From: Clostridia bacterium
GTDB taxonomy: Bacteria > Bacillota > Clostridia > Christensenellales > Borkfalkiaceae
Assembly: GCA_017508485.1 (NCBI GenBank)
Contig: JAFVYV010000003.1
Location: forward strand, 30,522-94,521
DNA: 64,000 nucleotides
Reading direction: 5' to 3'
A model generated the notes under the pieces. That model was not told where the DNA came from. It did not search any database and was given only the letters and a program-made list of their open reading frames with translations. The first letter of the stretch is position 1. The number at the start of each line of letters is the position of its first letter. Positions 9,457 through 19,071 of this stretch are shown here, in pieces. Made by a program: the position numbers and the translations under genes.

Positions 9457-11946
9457 ATGGCAAAGAGAGATACAAGTACTGCTTTAACTGCAGAATTTAA
9501 AGATACATTAGCAAAAACTAACGTTATTAATATAGAAGTAGAAAACGAACTTAAAAAATCGTTTATATCATACGCAATGGCCGTTAACGTTTCAAGAGCA
9601 ATTCCTGACGTTAGGGACGGCTTAAAGCCTGTTCATAGACGTATTCTTTACTCAATGCACGAATTAGGCTTAACAAGCGATAAAGCGTATAAAAAGTGTG
9701 CAAAAATCGTCGGTGACGTTTTAGGTAAATACCATCCACACGGCGACAGTTCAGTTTACTATGCGTTAGTTCGTTTAGCGCAAGACTTTTCAATTAACTT
9801 TCCATTAGTTGACGGACACGGTAACTTTGGTTCAGTTGACGGAGACCCTGCCGCTGCATATAGATATACTGAAGCAAGACTTTCTAAACTTTCTAACGAA
9901 ATGCTTAAGGAAATTGAAAAGGATACGGTTGATTTCTATCCAAACTTTGACGATACGGAAATGCAACCGGTTGTTTTACCATCAAGAATACCAAATATCC
10001 TTGTAAACGGGGCTGACGGTATCGCAGTTGGTATGGCGACTAATATTCCACCTCATAACCTTGCAGAGTGTCTAAACGGCTGTATTGCCCTTTTAGACAA
10101 TCCTGAAATAACCGTTGATGAATTACTTGATTATATTCCTGCACCAGACTATCCTACAGGCGCATTGATTTTAGAAATGTCTGCCGTAAGACAAGCATAT
10201 AGAACGGGTAAAGGTGGACTTGTAATTCGTTCAAAGTGTGAAATTGAAGAATTTAACAATGGTACAAGAGAAAGAATTATCGTTTCTGAACTTCCTTACC
10301 AAGTAAATAAAGCCTTACTTATCAAAACTATGGCTGATATGGTTAAGGATAAGAAACTTGAAGGTATTAGCGATATTAGAGATGAATCAGACCGTTCTGG
10401 TATGAGAATTGTTATTGACGTTAAGAGAGATGCTAACGCACAAGTTGTGTTAAATCACCTTTATAAACACACTAACTTACAAGTAAAAGAAGGTATAATT
10501 TTATTAGCGCTTGTTGACGGCGAACCTAAAATTCTTAACTTAAAACAAATTTTAGAAAATTATATTGCGCACCAAGAATCAGTTATTGTTAGAAGAACAA
10601 GGTTTGAACTTGCAAAAACTGAAGAAAGAGAACATATCGTTAAAGGTTTAGTAATTGCCCTTTCTAATATTGATGAAGTTATTGAAGTTATTAGGTCAAG
10701 TAAAGATAAGTACGAAGCGTTAGATAAGTTGATGAACGCATTTGAACTTTCTGACAAACAAGCAAATGCAATTCTTGAAATGAGACTTCAACGTTTAACT
10801 TCATTAGAAGTTGAAAAGTTAAGGGAAGAACTTATTGAACTTGGTAAAATTATTGCCGACTTAAACGATATTTTATCAAATCCACAAAGGGTTAAAGATA
10901 TCATTAAGGCTGATATGGAAACTATTAAAGAAAAGTATCCATCTCCAAGAAAGAGTGAAATTTCTTATATAGATAGTGGCATTGAATTTGCCGATATGAT
11001 TGAAGAAGAAGATGTTGTTATTAGCAAAACTCACTTTGGTTATATTAAGCGTGTTCCTATCAAAGAATACCACTCACAACGCCGTGGTGGTAGGGGTGTA
11101 ACTGCTCATAAGCCTAAAGAAGAAGACTTTGTTGAAGATATGTACGTTTGCTCAACACACGACGATATTTTATACTTTACAAATACTGGTAGGGTATATT
11201 GCACTAAGGGGTATGAAATTCCTGAAGCACAAAGAAATGCCCGTGGTAGAGCCGTTGTTAACCTAATTCAACTTGTTGAAGGTGAAGTTGTTAACGCAAT
11301 ATTACCACTTCGCCGTGACCAAGAAGGCTATATTGCAATGGCGACTAAAAATGGTCTTGTTAAGAAGACGGACTTAAAAGAATTTGCAAGTATAAGAAAG
11401 ACTGGTAAAATTGCAATTAGCATAGTTGAAGGTGATGAACTTATTTCAGTTCAATTTACAAACGGAGAAGATGAACTTTTAATTGCATCTAATGAAGGTA
11501 AGTGTATAAGATTTGCCGAAACTGACGTTAGAGCAATGGGAAGAGATGCTCAAGGTGTAAAGGGTATTGAACTAAATAAAAACGACTACGTTGTTGATAT
11601 GACCGTTATAAAAGAAGGCTACGACGTATTTACACTTTCAGAAAACGGCTATGGTAAGCGTGTTGATATTGAAGATTATCGTTTACAACAACGTGGTGGT
11701 AAGGGTGTAAAAGCCGGTGTATTCAACGCAAAAACTGGTAAACTAGTTAATATGAAACTAGTTAAAGAAGATGAAGATATTATGATTATTGCCGACAACG
11801 GTATTATTATAAGAATGAACGCAGTTGAAATTTCAAAAATCGGTAGAGATACTCTTGGCGTTAGAGTAATGAGAACGGAAGAAAATAGTAAAGCAATAAG
11901 AGTTGCTATTACTTCTCAATCTGAAGACGATTTACTTGAAGAATAA
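9457..11946 (+). CDS. gyrA: DNA gyrase subunit A
   Basis: The DNA-breaking subunit of gyrase, 829 residues. The N-terminal domain has [16 protein letters not shown] and the catalytic tyrosine in [11 protein letters not shown] (Tyr137). The C-terminal beta-pinwheel starts with the GyrA box QRRGGRG, which marks it as gyrase rather than topoisomerase IV; a second similar box, QQRGGKG, lies further on. In the quinolone-resistance region the sequence is [11 protein letters not shown]: the position equal to E. coli Asp87 is a tyrosine, while Ser83 is kept. Ribosome binding site GGTGAT. A strong terminator follows. Confidence 0.98.
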   Translation: MAKRDTSTALTAEFKDTLAKTNVINIEVENELKKSFISYAMAVNVSRAIPDVRDGLKPVHRRILYSMHELGLTSDKAYKKCAKIVGDVLGKYHPHGDSSVYYALVRLAQDFSINFPLVDGHGNFGSVDGDPAAAYRYTEARLSKLSNEMLKEIEKDTVDFYPNFDDTEMQPVVLPSRIPNILVNGADGIAVGMATNIPPHNLAECLNGCIALLDNPEITVDELLDYIPAPDYPTGALILEMSAVRQAYRTGKGGLVIRSKCEIEEFNNGTRERIIVSELPYQVNKALLIKTMADMVKDKKLEGISDIRDESDRSGMRIVIDVKRDANAQVVLNHLYKHTNLQVKEGIILLALVDGEPKILNLKQILENYIAHQESVIVRRTRFELAKTEEREHIVKGLVIALSNIDEVIEVIRSSKDKYEALDKLMNAFELSDKQANAILEMRLQRLTSLEVEKLREELIELGKIIADLNDILSNPQRVKDIIKADMETIKEKYPSPRKSEISYIDSGIEFADMIEEEDVVISKTHFGYIKRVPIKEYHSQRRGGRGVTAHKPKEEDFVEDMYVCSTHDDILYFTNTGRVYCTKGYEIPEAQRNARGRAVVNLIQLVEGEVVNAILPLRRDQEGYIAMATKNGLVKKTDLKEFASIRKTGKIAISIVEGDELISVQFTNGEDELLIASNEGKCIRFAETDVRAMGRDAQGVKGIELNKNDYVVDMTVIKEGYDVFTLSENGYGKRVDIEDYRLQQRGGKGVKAGVFNAKTGKLVNMKLVKEDEDIMIIADNGIIIRMNAVEISKIGRDTLGVRVMRTEENSKAIRVAITSQSEDDLLEE

Positions 11947-11966
11947 CCAAATTAGTTGATAAAAAG

Positions 11967-11997
11967 AAAAAACCGTGAAATATCACGGTTTTTTTTG
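11967..11997 (+). terminator. Terminator of gyrBA (may also serve the reverse-strand gene)
   Basis: Perfect stem AAAACCGTGA / TCACGGTTTT with AATA loop. A-rich on one side and T-rich on the other, so it can work in both directions for the converging gene at 12012. Confidence 0.9.
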
Positions 11998-12011
11998 TTT
12001 TAAATATAAGT

Positions 12012-13028
12012 TTATTCTATTTCAACAACTGTTTCGTAAATTTTTTCACCTTTTTCAAAACGGTTGTTAAGTTCTTTTAGGTAATCAGGAACTTCATTAT
12101 ACTTTATCGTGTTTATTTTCATATGAGAAAAGTTAATTGCATCATTTGCTAAAAGGTTTATACTTGATGCCGTATAACCATAACCAGAAGAAATAAACAT
12201 AATGTTTAATTGTTTTTTATTAGCAGTTGCGGTAGAAAAATTTGTAGTTTCAAAATTTGTACCGGTAAAAGCAACAGGTGTATTATAACCAGCAAGTGTA
12301 AAGGCTGTTTTTGTTGGAAGACCTGTATCCATAACGTAAATAATACATTCAGCCATTCTACCACCAGTTATATTATGCACTTCTTTATACCATTCATCTC
12401 TGTTTTGGAAAACGTAGTAAATGCCTGATTTTCTTGCAATTTCAATATTTTCTTCATCTTCTTCTAAGACGATAGGAATTGCTTGGTAGTAAATTAAAAT
12501 TTGTGCAATAATATTACCTAAGTTATTTGCACCTAAAATTACAACGTGGTCGCCCTTTTTAATTTTTAATTCATCAATAATTTTTAGGGCAGTAGAAACG
12601 TGTTCAATAAAAAGTGCAGAAAGGTCTGAAACACTATCAGGAAGTTTAAATAAATTGTTAGAATCAGTATGAACAAAATCTCTTAAAAATCCGTGGAAGT
12701 CTTCACCAGCAATTTGTAGGTTAGAGCATTTTTGTGGGTCGTTATTGTTGCAGTTATAACATTCTCCACAACTTGTGCTTGGTTCAACGTAAACACGGCT
12801 ACCCTTTTCAATGTCAAAAAGGTTAAGACCTGGTTCAGTTATAAAACCAATGCCATAACTTCCTAAAATAACGCCTTTTGACTTAATTTCGCCATTAAAC
12901 CTTAAAACGTCTGAAAGGGTTAAAAGTGCTTTTGTAGTTTTTGCCTTTGAAAAAGTAGCATCTTCAATTATTTCTTCCATAGAGAATTCTTCTAATTCAA
13001 ATGGTTTTGTAATTTGCCAACCTCTCAT
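12012..13028 (-). CDS. Medium-chain (alcohol dehydrogenase-like) oxidoreductase lacking catalytic zinc ligands
   Basis: A 338-residue MDR-superfamily protein with a GroES-like N-terminal domain, a structural-zinc lobe with four cysteines spaced CGECYNC...C (C-x2-C-x2-C-x7-C), and a Rossmann fold (GANNLGNIIAQ). The usual catalytic-zinc residues appear lost: the Cys of the CGxD motif is replaced (TLSDVL) and GHE reads GSY. The start at 13028 is chosen because TTGGAGAG, the same site as for gyrB, precedes it; the longer frame from 13073 has none. It is the only reverse-strand gene in the first 36 kb. It could be a zinc-independent reductase or a non-catalytic relative; substrate unknown. Confidence 0.7.
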   Translation of the reverse strand: MRGWQITKPFELEEFSMEEIIEDATFSKAKTTKALLTLSDVLRFNGEIKSKGVILGSYGIGFITEPGLNLFDIEKGSRVYVEPSTSCGECYNCNNNDPQKCSNLQIAGEDFHGFLRDFVHTDSNNLFKLPDSVSDLSALFIEHVSTALKIIDELKIKKGDHVVILGANNLGNIIAQILIYYQAIPIVLEEDEENIEIARKSGIYYVFQNRDEWYKEVHNITGGRMAECIIYVMDTGLPTKTAFTLAGYNTPVAFTGTNFETTNFSTATANKKQLNIMFISSGYGYTASSINLLANDAINFSHMKINTIKYNEVPDYLKELNNRFEKGEKIYETVVEIE

Positions 13029-13170
13029 ATTCTCTCCAAGTAATAAAAATTCACTCTTTGTATTATAAGCCATAAACCAAAAAATTGCAACATAAATAAG
13101 GTAAATATTTCAACCTTGAAAAAAATAAGGGAAAATAAGTAAAAAAATCTAAAATGTTATACGTTTATTC

Positions 13171-13205
13171 TTGACTAATTGAACAAAATATAATATAATT
13201 AGTCA
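13171..13205 (+). promoter_or_regulatory. Strong sigma-A promoter of rpmE embedded in an inverted repeat
   Basis: TTGACT at 13171-13176, 17 bases, TATAAT at 13194-13199. A perfect 9-bp inverted repeat, TGACTAATT (13172-13180) and AATTAGTCA (13197-13205), brackets the promoter from the -35 box to the probable transcription start. This could be a repressor operator. It does not look like a Zur box. Confidence 0.75.
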
Positions 13206-13231
13206 GGAATTTATTAAAAGAGGTGATTGCA

Positions 13232-13441
13232 ATGAGAAAGGATATCCATCCTAATTATCACGAAGTTACTGTTACATGCGCATGTGGAGAAACTTTTACT
13301 ACAGGCACAACTAAGAACGTTGACGTTTTAAAAGTTGATATTTGTAGCAAATGTCATCCATTCTTTACTGGTAAGCAAAAGTTAGTTGATACCGGTGGCC
13401 GTGTTGATAAGTTTAACAAGAGATATGGTATAAACAAATAG
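13232..13441 (+). CDS. rpmE: 50S ribosomal protein L31
   Basis: A 69-residue L31 that keeps the zinc-binding cysteines (CAC near residue 18 and CSKCH near residue 39), so it is the zinc-containing type. It binds the large subunit near the central protuberance. The ATG at 13232 follows AGAGGTGAT; the longer frame start at 13223 lies inside this site. The position before prmC and prfA is conserved in many Firmicutes. Confidence 0.97.
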   Translation: MRKDIHPNYHEVTVTCACGETFTTGTTKNVDVLKVDICSKCHPFFTGKQKLVDTGGRVDKFNKRYGINK

Positions 13442-13457
13442 TTTAATTAAAAAATTC

Positions 13458-13493
13458 GGCTTTAAGGGTTATTATACACTTAAAGCCCTTTTT
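13458..13493 (+). terminator. Terminator between rpmE and prmC fusion
   Basis: Perfect 9-bp stem GGCTTTAAG / CTTAAAGCC with a 12-base loop and a short T run (CTTTTTAT). The next start codon is only 13 bases further, so this may attenuate rather than fully separate the genes. Confidence 0.7.
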
Positions 13494-13506
13494 ATATCAA
13501 TTAGTA

Positions 13507-15324
13507 ATGACAAAAAAAGATAAGAAATTAGAGAAAAAGACTTCTATCGGTGGTCAAGCCGTTATGGAAGGGGTAATGATGCGTGGCCGTTCCGCAATGG
13601 CAACGGCAGTAAGGGATCAAGATGGTATTATTCGTGTTGAATCAACAAGAATTAAGCCAGTAAATAAAAGACCCCTATTTTTGCGTTTACCACTTGTTAG
13701 AGGGTGTGTTTCTTTTGTTGAATCAATGATAACCGGTACTAAAACTTTAATGCGCTCTGCTGAAGTTTATGGAGAAGGTGAACCAAGCAAGTTTGAAAAG
13801 TGGCTTGCAGAAAAGTTGAAAATAAATTTAATGGGCATCGTTATCGGTCTTTCTTTAATCTTAGGCGCTGCACTTGCTATGTTTTTATTTATTTGGCTAC
13901 CTATTACTTTAACAAGTTTAATTGAAAAACTTGTTGGTAACGGTTTTGTATTTGATAAAATAGCAAAAGCCTTTATTGAAGGTGGTATAAAAATACTTAT
14001 CTTCATTTTATACATTTCTTTAGCAAGTTTATTAAAAGATATAAAAAGAACTTTTATGTATCACGGTGCTGAACACAAGACCATTACTTGTTATGAAAAA
14101 GGTCTTGATTTAACCGTTGAAAACGTAAAAAAATGCTCTAGGATTCACGATAGATGTGGTACGACTTATATGGTTTTACTTTTAATTATAAGCATATTCG
14201 TGTTTGTTTTAGTAGAAGCATTATTCGATTTGTATGGCATAAACATAGAAGGAATTTATAGGAGTTTACTGAAGATTGGACTTTTACCGTTCGTTGCGGG
14301 AATTTCTTATGAAATACTAAAAGGTTTATCAAAAACAACTTCTCCTATTTTTTATCCATTTAAAATACCAGGAATTTTAATTCAAAAATTCCTTACTACA
14401 AAAGAGCCAACTGACGATATGATTGAAGTTGCAATTACTGCATTTAAAACCGTATATGATATGGATGAAGATGAAAGTATTGAAACTAAAAAATTCGTCG
14501 TACCTGAAAAGTTAAATAAACTTACTGAAAGGGTAAGAAAAGAACTTTTAGAAAACGGTATTGAAGAAACGGCTGAAAGTGAGTGGATAGTGTCAATTGC
14601 TTTAGGAATAAATAGAAGTGAAGTGTATAAGGATACTTTAATTACTCCTAAAAATATTGAAATTATAAATAAAATTGTAAAAGAACGTATTACAGGCAGA
14701 CCACTTTGGTATTGTATAGGAAATACGGAATTTTACGGTTATAAAATTAAGGTTGATGAAAGGGTGTTAATTCCTAGACCTGAAACGGAAGAATTAGTGG
14801 CTAACGCACTAAAAGTTATAAAAGAAGACTCTACTGTTTTGGATTTATGTACTGGTAGTGGCGCTATTGCAATTGCAATTCAAAAAGAGAAAAATTGTAA
14901 GGTAATTGCTAGTGATATTTCAACTGATGCAATTAGTTTAGCCACTGAAAACGCAAAGTTAAACGGCGCTAATATTGAATTTATCACCAGCAATTTGTTT
15001 GAAAATTTAGGTGACATTAAGTTTGACGTTATAATTTCAAATCCACCTTATATTAAGAGTGAAGATATTGCTTCTCTGCAAAAAGAAGTAAAAGATTTTG
15101 AACCTAACCTTGCCCTTGACGGTGGTGTTGATGGTTTAGATTTTTATAGAAATATTATTGAAAATGCGAATAAACATTTAAATGATAACGGATATATTTT
15201 CTTTGAATTTGGCATAAATCAAGAAAACGATATCAAAGAAATGTTAAAAGATTATAAAAACGTAGAAATTATTAAAGATTTACAAGGCGTAAATCGTATT
15301 ATAAAGGCGGTTAAAAATGTTTAA
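13507..15324 (+). CDS. prmC: Fusion of DUF1385 membrane protein with PrmC release-factor glutamine methyltransferase
   Basis: One 605-residue reading frame joins two normally separate proteins. Residues about 10-310 are a DUF1385 (YqhQ-like) protein: GGQAVMEGVMMRG at the start, several membrane segments and an AEHKTITCYE motif. Residues about 330-605 are PrmC: an N-terminal helical substrate-binding domain, then a Rossmann methyltransferase with LDLCTGSGAIAIAI and the catalytic NPPY. PrmC methylates the GGQ glutamine of release factors, and prfA overlaps its 3' end by eight bases. The fusion would tether PrmC to the membrane. No Shine-Dalgarno is visible. The frame is continuous, so the fusion is not an assembly of two genes by a read error. 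Confidence 0.92.
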   Translation: MTKKDKKLEKKTSIGGQAVMEGVMMRGRSAMATAVRDQDGIIRVESTRIKPVNKRPLFLRLPLVRGCVSFVESMITGTKTLMRSAEVYGEGEPSKFEKWLAEKLKINLMGIVIGLSLILGAALAMFLFIWLPITLTSLIEKLVGNGFVFDKIAKAFIEGGIKILIFILYISLASLLKDIKRTFMYHGAEHKTITCYEKGLDLTVENVKKCSRIHDRCGTTYMVLLLIISIFVFVLVEALFDLYGINIEGIYRSLLKIGLLPFVAGISYEILKGLSKTTSPIFYPFKIPGILIQKFLTTKEPTDDMIEVAITAFKTVYDMDEDESIETKKFVVPEKLNKLTERVRKELLENGIEETAESEWIVSIALGINRSEVYKDTLITPKNIEIINKIVKERITGRPLWYCIGNTEFYGYKIKVDERVLIPRPETEELVANALKVIKEDSTVLDLCTGSGAIAIAIQKEKNCKVIASDISTDAISLATENAKLNGANIEFITSNLFENLGDIKFDVIISNPPYIKSEDIASLQKEVKDFEPNLALDGGVDGLDFYRNIIENANKHLNDNGYIFFEFGINQENDIKEMLKDYKNVEIIKDLQGVNRIIKAVKNV

Positions 15325-16393
15325 AAAACTTGACAATATGCTTGAACGTTTTAATAAATTAACAGAACTTACGGCTGACCCTGAAGTTTTGGCTAAAATG
15401 GACGAGTGGAGAGCCTATTCTAAAGAACTTGCCGATATGCAAGATATCGTTGACAAATATTTAGAATATAAAAAGGTTATTGAAGAACAAGAACAAGCAA
15501 AAGAAATGCTTAAAATTGAAACGGATAAAGAAATGGCAAAGATGCTTGAAGAAGAAGTTTATAACTGTAAAGATAGACTTGAAGTTATTACTGCTGATTT
15601 AAGAGTTCTTCTTATACCAAAAGACCCTAACGACGATAAGAATGTTATTATGGAAATAAGAGGGGGCGCAGGTGGTGATGAAGCCAACCTTTTTGCCTAC
15701 GAACTTTACCGTATGTACGTTAAGTTTGCTGAAAAAAATCGTTGGAAGGTTGAAGAAATTGAAAACAACTCAACTGAACTTGGTGGTATTAAGGAAGTTG
15801 TTTTTAATATTTCTGGTAAAGGCGTTTATAGTAAACTTAAGTTTGAAAGTGGCGTTCACAGAGTTCAAAGAGTGCCTGAAACTGAGTCACAAGGTAGAGT
15901 ACACACTTCAACCGTTACGGTAGCAGTTTTACCTGAAGTTGAAGATATTGAAGTTGAAATTAACGAAAACGACCTTAAAATTGACCTATTTAGGTCTGGT
16001 GGTGCAGGTGGACAACACGTTAACAAAACTGAATCATCAATAAGAATTACACACTTACCAACAGGTATCGTAGTAGTTTGTCAAGATGAACGTTCACAAA
16101 CAAAAAACCGTGAAAAGGCTATGAAGGTATTAAAGAGTCGTATTTACGACCATTATCAAAGTCAATACCAAAAAGAATATTCTGAAAATAGAAAAAGTCA
16201 AGTTGGAACGGGTGACCGTTCTGAAAGAATTAGAACTTATAACTTCCCTCAAGGAAGAGTTACTGACCACAGAATCGGCTTTACTTTATATAGTTTAGAT
16301 TCATTCATTATGGGCGACCTTGAAGAAATGATTGAAGCATTAATAATTGCCGATAGAGAAATTAAATTATCAGAAACGGCAGATTTAGATTAA
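15317..16393 (+). CDS. prfA: Peptide chain release factor 1
   Basis: RF1 ends translation at UAA and UAG. The 358-residue product has the class I release factor layout: helical domain 1, the PxT-type anticodon-like region, and the GGAGGQHVNKTES loop whose GGQ reaches the peptidyl transferase centre. The ribosome binding site AAAGGCGG lies in the end of the upstream PrmC fusion gene, which encodes the enzyme that methylates this GGQ, so enzyme and substrate are co-expressed. Confidence 0.97.
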   Translation: MFKKLDNMLERFNKLTELTADPEVLAKMDEWRAYSKELADMQDIVDKYLEYKKVIEEQEQAKEMLKIETDKEMAKMLEEEVYNCKDRLEVITADLRVLLIPKDPNDDKNVIMEIRGGAGGDEANLFAYELYRMYVKFAEKNRWKVEEIENNSTELGGIKEVVFNISGKGVYSKLKFESGVHRVQRVPETESQGRVHTSTVTVAVLPEVEDIEVEINENDLKIDLFRSGGAGGQHVNKTESSIRITHLPTGIVVVCQDERSQTKNREKAMKVLKSRIYDHYQSQYQKEYSENRKSQVGTGDRSERIRTYNFPQGRVTDHRIGFTLYSLDSFIMGDLEEMIEALIIADREIKLSETADLD

Positions 16394-16404
16394 GGAGAAC
16401 AAAG

Positions 16405-17595
16405 ATGAGTATTACAAAAAGAGTTAAGGAGATTGCTCCATCATTAACGTTAGAAATTACAGCAAAAGCAAAGAAAATGAAGGCAGAAGGCATTTCAATT
16501 ATCGGCTTTGGTGCTGGTGAACCGGACTTTAACACTCCGGAATACATAATTGAAGCCGCTAAAAAGGCTTTAGATATAGGTTTTACAAAATATACACCTG
16601 CAAGTGGTACGCCTGAACTTAAAAAGGCAATTTGCGATAAATTCCTTAAGGATAACGGCTTAACTTACGCTCCTGAACAAATTGTAATTTCAACTGGTGC
16701 TAAAAGTTCACTTTTCCACGCAATTGAAGCAATTATTGAAAAGGATGATGAAGTTATTTTACCTGCTCCTTATTGGCTAACTTACCCAGAACTTATCAAA
16801 CTTGCTGAAGGTAAGGTTGTTTACGTTGATACTAAAGCAGAAAACGACTTCAAAATTACTTACGAAGAATTAAATGAAGTTTATACTGAAAAAACAAAGT
16901 GTTTAATTTTAAACTCACCAAACAATCCAACTGGTGCAGTTTATAACTTAGATGAATTAAAAGCAATTGCTAAATTCTGTGAAGAAAAGGGTATTTACGT
17001 AATCGCTGATGAAATTTATGAAAAATTAGTTTATGCTGGTGAAAAGCACTACTCTATCGCAAGTTTAAGCGATTATATGTATAATCATACTGTTGTAATC
17101 AACGGTGTTTCAAAATCTTACTCAATGACAGGTTGGAGAATTGGTTATTTAGCAGCGCCACTTGAAATAGCAAAAGCAATTTCAAGTATGCAAAGCCACA
17201 CTACAAGTAATGCTTGTTCAATTTCTCAATACGCATCAACTGCCGCTTTATCTGGTGGTGAAGATTTTATTGAAAACATGGTTAAAATATTTGATGAAAG
17301 AAGATGTTTAATGATGTCAAAGTTAGATGAAATTGACAATATTACTTACATTACGCCAAAAGGTGCTTTCTACGTATTAGTTGACGTATCTAACTTCTAT
17401 GGCAAGGCATATAACGGCGAAGTTATCAACGGTTCACTTGATTTTGCAGGTATTGCATTAAAAGCAGGTATTGCAATTATACCAGGCGTTGCTTTTGGTA
17501 ACGATAAATGTATTAGACTTTCTTACGCTATTTCTAAAGAAGACATCGTTGAAGGTCTTGATAGACTAAAGAAATTTATAGGGGAACTAAAGTAA
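16405..17595 (+). CDS. aspB: Class I aspartate-type aminotransferase
   Basis: A 396-residue PLP enzyme of fold type I, subgroup with B. subtilis AspB: GFGAGEPDFNTP at the N-terminus, the NSPNNPTGAVY motif, ADEIYEKLVY, and the PLP lysine in SKSYSMTGWRIGY. It probably interconverts aspartate and oxaloacetate with glutamate/2-oxoglutarate. Strong ribosome binding site AAGGAG. It is separated by 11 bases from prfA and by one base from the next gene, an enzyme that may feed 2-oxoglutarate synthesis. Confidence 0.92.
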   Translation: MSITKRVKEIAPSLTLEITAKAKKMKAEGISIIGFGAGEPDFNTPEYIIEAAKKALDIGFTKYTPASGTPELKKAICDKFLKDNGLTYAPEQIVISTGAKSSLFHAIEAIIEKDDEVILPAPYWLTYPELIKLAEGKVVYVDTKAENDFKITYEELNEVYTEKTKCLILNSPNNPTGAVYNLDELKAIAKFCEEKGIYVIADEIYEKLVYAGEKHYSIASLSDYMYNHTVVINGVSKSYSMTGWRIGYLAAPLEIAKAISSMQSHTTSNACSISQYASTAALSGGEDFIENMVKIFDERRCLMMSKLDEIDNITYITPKGAFYVLVDVSNFYGKAYNGEVINGSLDFAGIALKAGIAIIPGVAFGNDKCIRLSYAISKEDIVEGLDRLKKFIGELK

Positions 17596-17596
17596 T

Positions 17597-18988
17597 ATGA
17601 TAGAATTTAACAAGAAAAAGAACTTGTTAGAAGAAAAGATTTATTCTTACGAACTACAAGACGTTAAAGAACCACAACTTTATAGAGATATTTTTGAATA
17701 CGAAACAATTCCAAAGGTAATTTTTAACAACCGTCTTGTTCCAATGGAAACACCTGAAAATATTTGGATAACTGATACGACTTTTAGAGATGGTCAACAA
17801 TCAACCTCTCCTTTTACCGTTAAACAAATCGTTGATTTATACAAATTAATGGCAAAACTAGGTGGTAAAAAGGGTTTAATTAGACAATCAGAGTTCTTTT
17901 TGTATTCAGAAAAGGATAGAGAAGCTGCAAGGGCTTGTATGGATTTAGGTTTAGAATTCCCTGAAGTTACAAGCTGGATTAGAGCAAATAAAAAAGACTT
18001 CCAACTTGTTAAGGAAATGGATATTAAGGAAACTGGTATTTTAGTAAGTTGTTCTGACTACCACATTTTCAAAAAGATGAACTTAACAAGGGGACAAGCG
18101 CTTGATAAATATTTAGGTATCGTTAAAGATGCACTAGATGCCGGTATTAGACCAAGATGTCACTTTGAAGATATCACAAGAGCAGACTTTTACGGTTTTG
18201 TAATTCCATTTGCAAGTAAACTTATGGATTTATCAAAGGAAGCAGGTATTCCTATTAAGGTTCGTATTTGCGACACTATGGGTTTTGGCGTTAACTATCA
18301 AGGTGCTGCCCTTCCAAGAAGCGTTCAAGGTATCGTATACGGTCTTCACCACTATGCTGAAGTTCCATCAGAACTTTTAGAATGGCACGGTCATAACGAC
18401 TTCTATAAGGTTGTAACAAACGCAACTACTGCTTGGCTTTACGGTTGTTCTGCAATTAACTGTTCACTTTTAGGTATTGGTGAAAGAACGGGTAACTGTC
18501 CTTTAGAAGCAATGGCAATTGAATACGCATCTATTCGTGGTACTAACGATGGTATGGACTTTACGGCTATAACTGAAATTGCTGAATACTTTGAACACGA
18601 AATTGGTTATATTATTCCATCAAGAACACCTTTTGTTGGAAGAAGTTTTAACTCTACAAGAGCAGGTATCCACGCAGACGGTATGCTTAAAGATGAAGAA
18701 ATCTATAATATTTTTGATACTAAAAAGATATTAAATAGACCAATGCACGTTTCAATTAACAATACAAGTGGTTTAGCAGGCATAGCATACTGGATAAATG
18801 AATATTATAAATTAAGTGGCGATAACGCTATTGATAAATCACATCCTATCGTTGCAAAAATCAAAGAAATGGTTGACAAAGAATACGCTGACGGTAGATG
18901 TAGCGTAATGGGTGATGATGAACTTGACGCAATGCTACTTGTTTGCGACAAAGAACTTAGAAAAAAATTTATAATAATTGGTGATTAA
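17597..18988 (+). CDS. HMGL-like acyl-CoA/oxo-acid condensing enzyme, candidate Re-citrate synthase
   Basis: A 463-residue TIM-barrel enzyme of the isopropylmalate/homocitrate synthase group: metal and substrate motif DTTFRDGQQS near residue 60, and the metal-binding HGHND near 270, followed by GIGERTGNCPLEAM. It lacks the regulatory C-terminal domain of ordinary LeuA. The TTFRDGQQ variant and long N-terminal extension remind me of the clostridial Re-citrate synthase, which replaces the Si enzyme in the route to glutamate; the adjacent aspartate aminotransferase fits such a pathway. No leuB, leuC or leuD is nearby. Isopropylmalate or homocitrate synthase remain possible. Confidence 0.7.
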   Translation: MIEFNKKKNLLEEKIYSYELQDVKEPQLYRDIFEYETIPKVIFNNRLVPMETPENIWITDTTFRDGQQSTSPFTVKQIVDLYKLMAKLGGKKGLIRQSEFFLYSEKDREAARACMDLGLEFPEVTSWIRANKKDFQLVKEMDIKETGILVSCSDYHIFKKMNLTRGQALDKYLGIVKDALDAGIRPRCHFEDITRADFYGFVIPFASKLMDLSKEAGIPIKVRICDTMGFGVNYQGAALPRSVQGIVYGLHHYAEVPSELLEWHGHNDFYKVVTNATTAWLYGCSAINCSLLGIGERTGNCPLEAMAIEYASIRGTNDGMDFTAITEIAEYFEHEIGYIIPSRTPFVGRSFNSTRAGIHADGMLKDEEIYNIFDTKKILNRPMHVSINNTSGLAGIAYWINEYYKLSGDNAIDKSHPIVAKIKEMVDKEYADGRCSVMGDDELDAMLLVCDKELRKKFIIIGD

Positions 18989-19071
18989 TTTTAAAACCCC
19001 CCTTGTTTTTTTGTTAAATATAGTGTAATATAGTTATAACAAGAAAATAAAGAAGCTCGGAGGACATTTTT

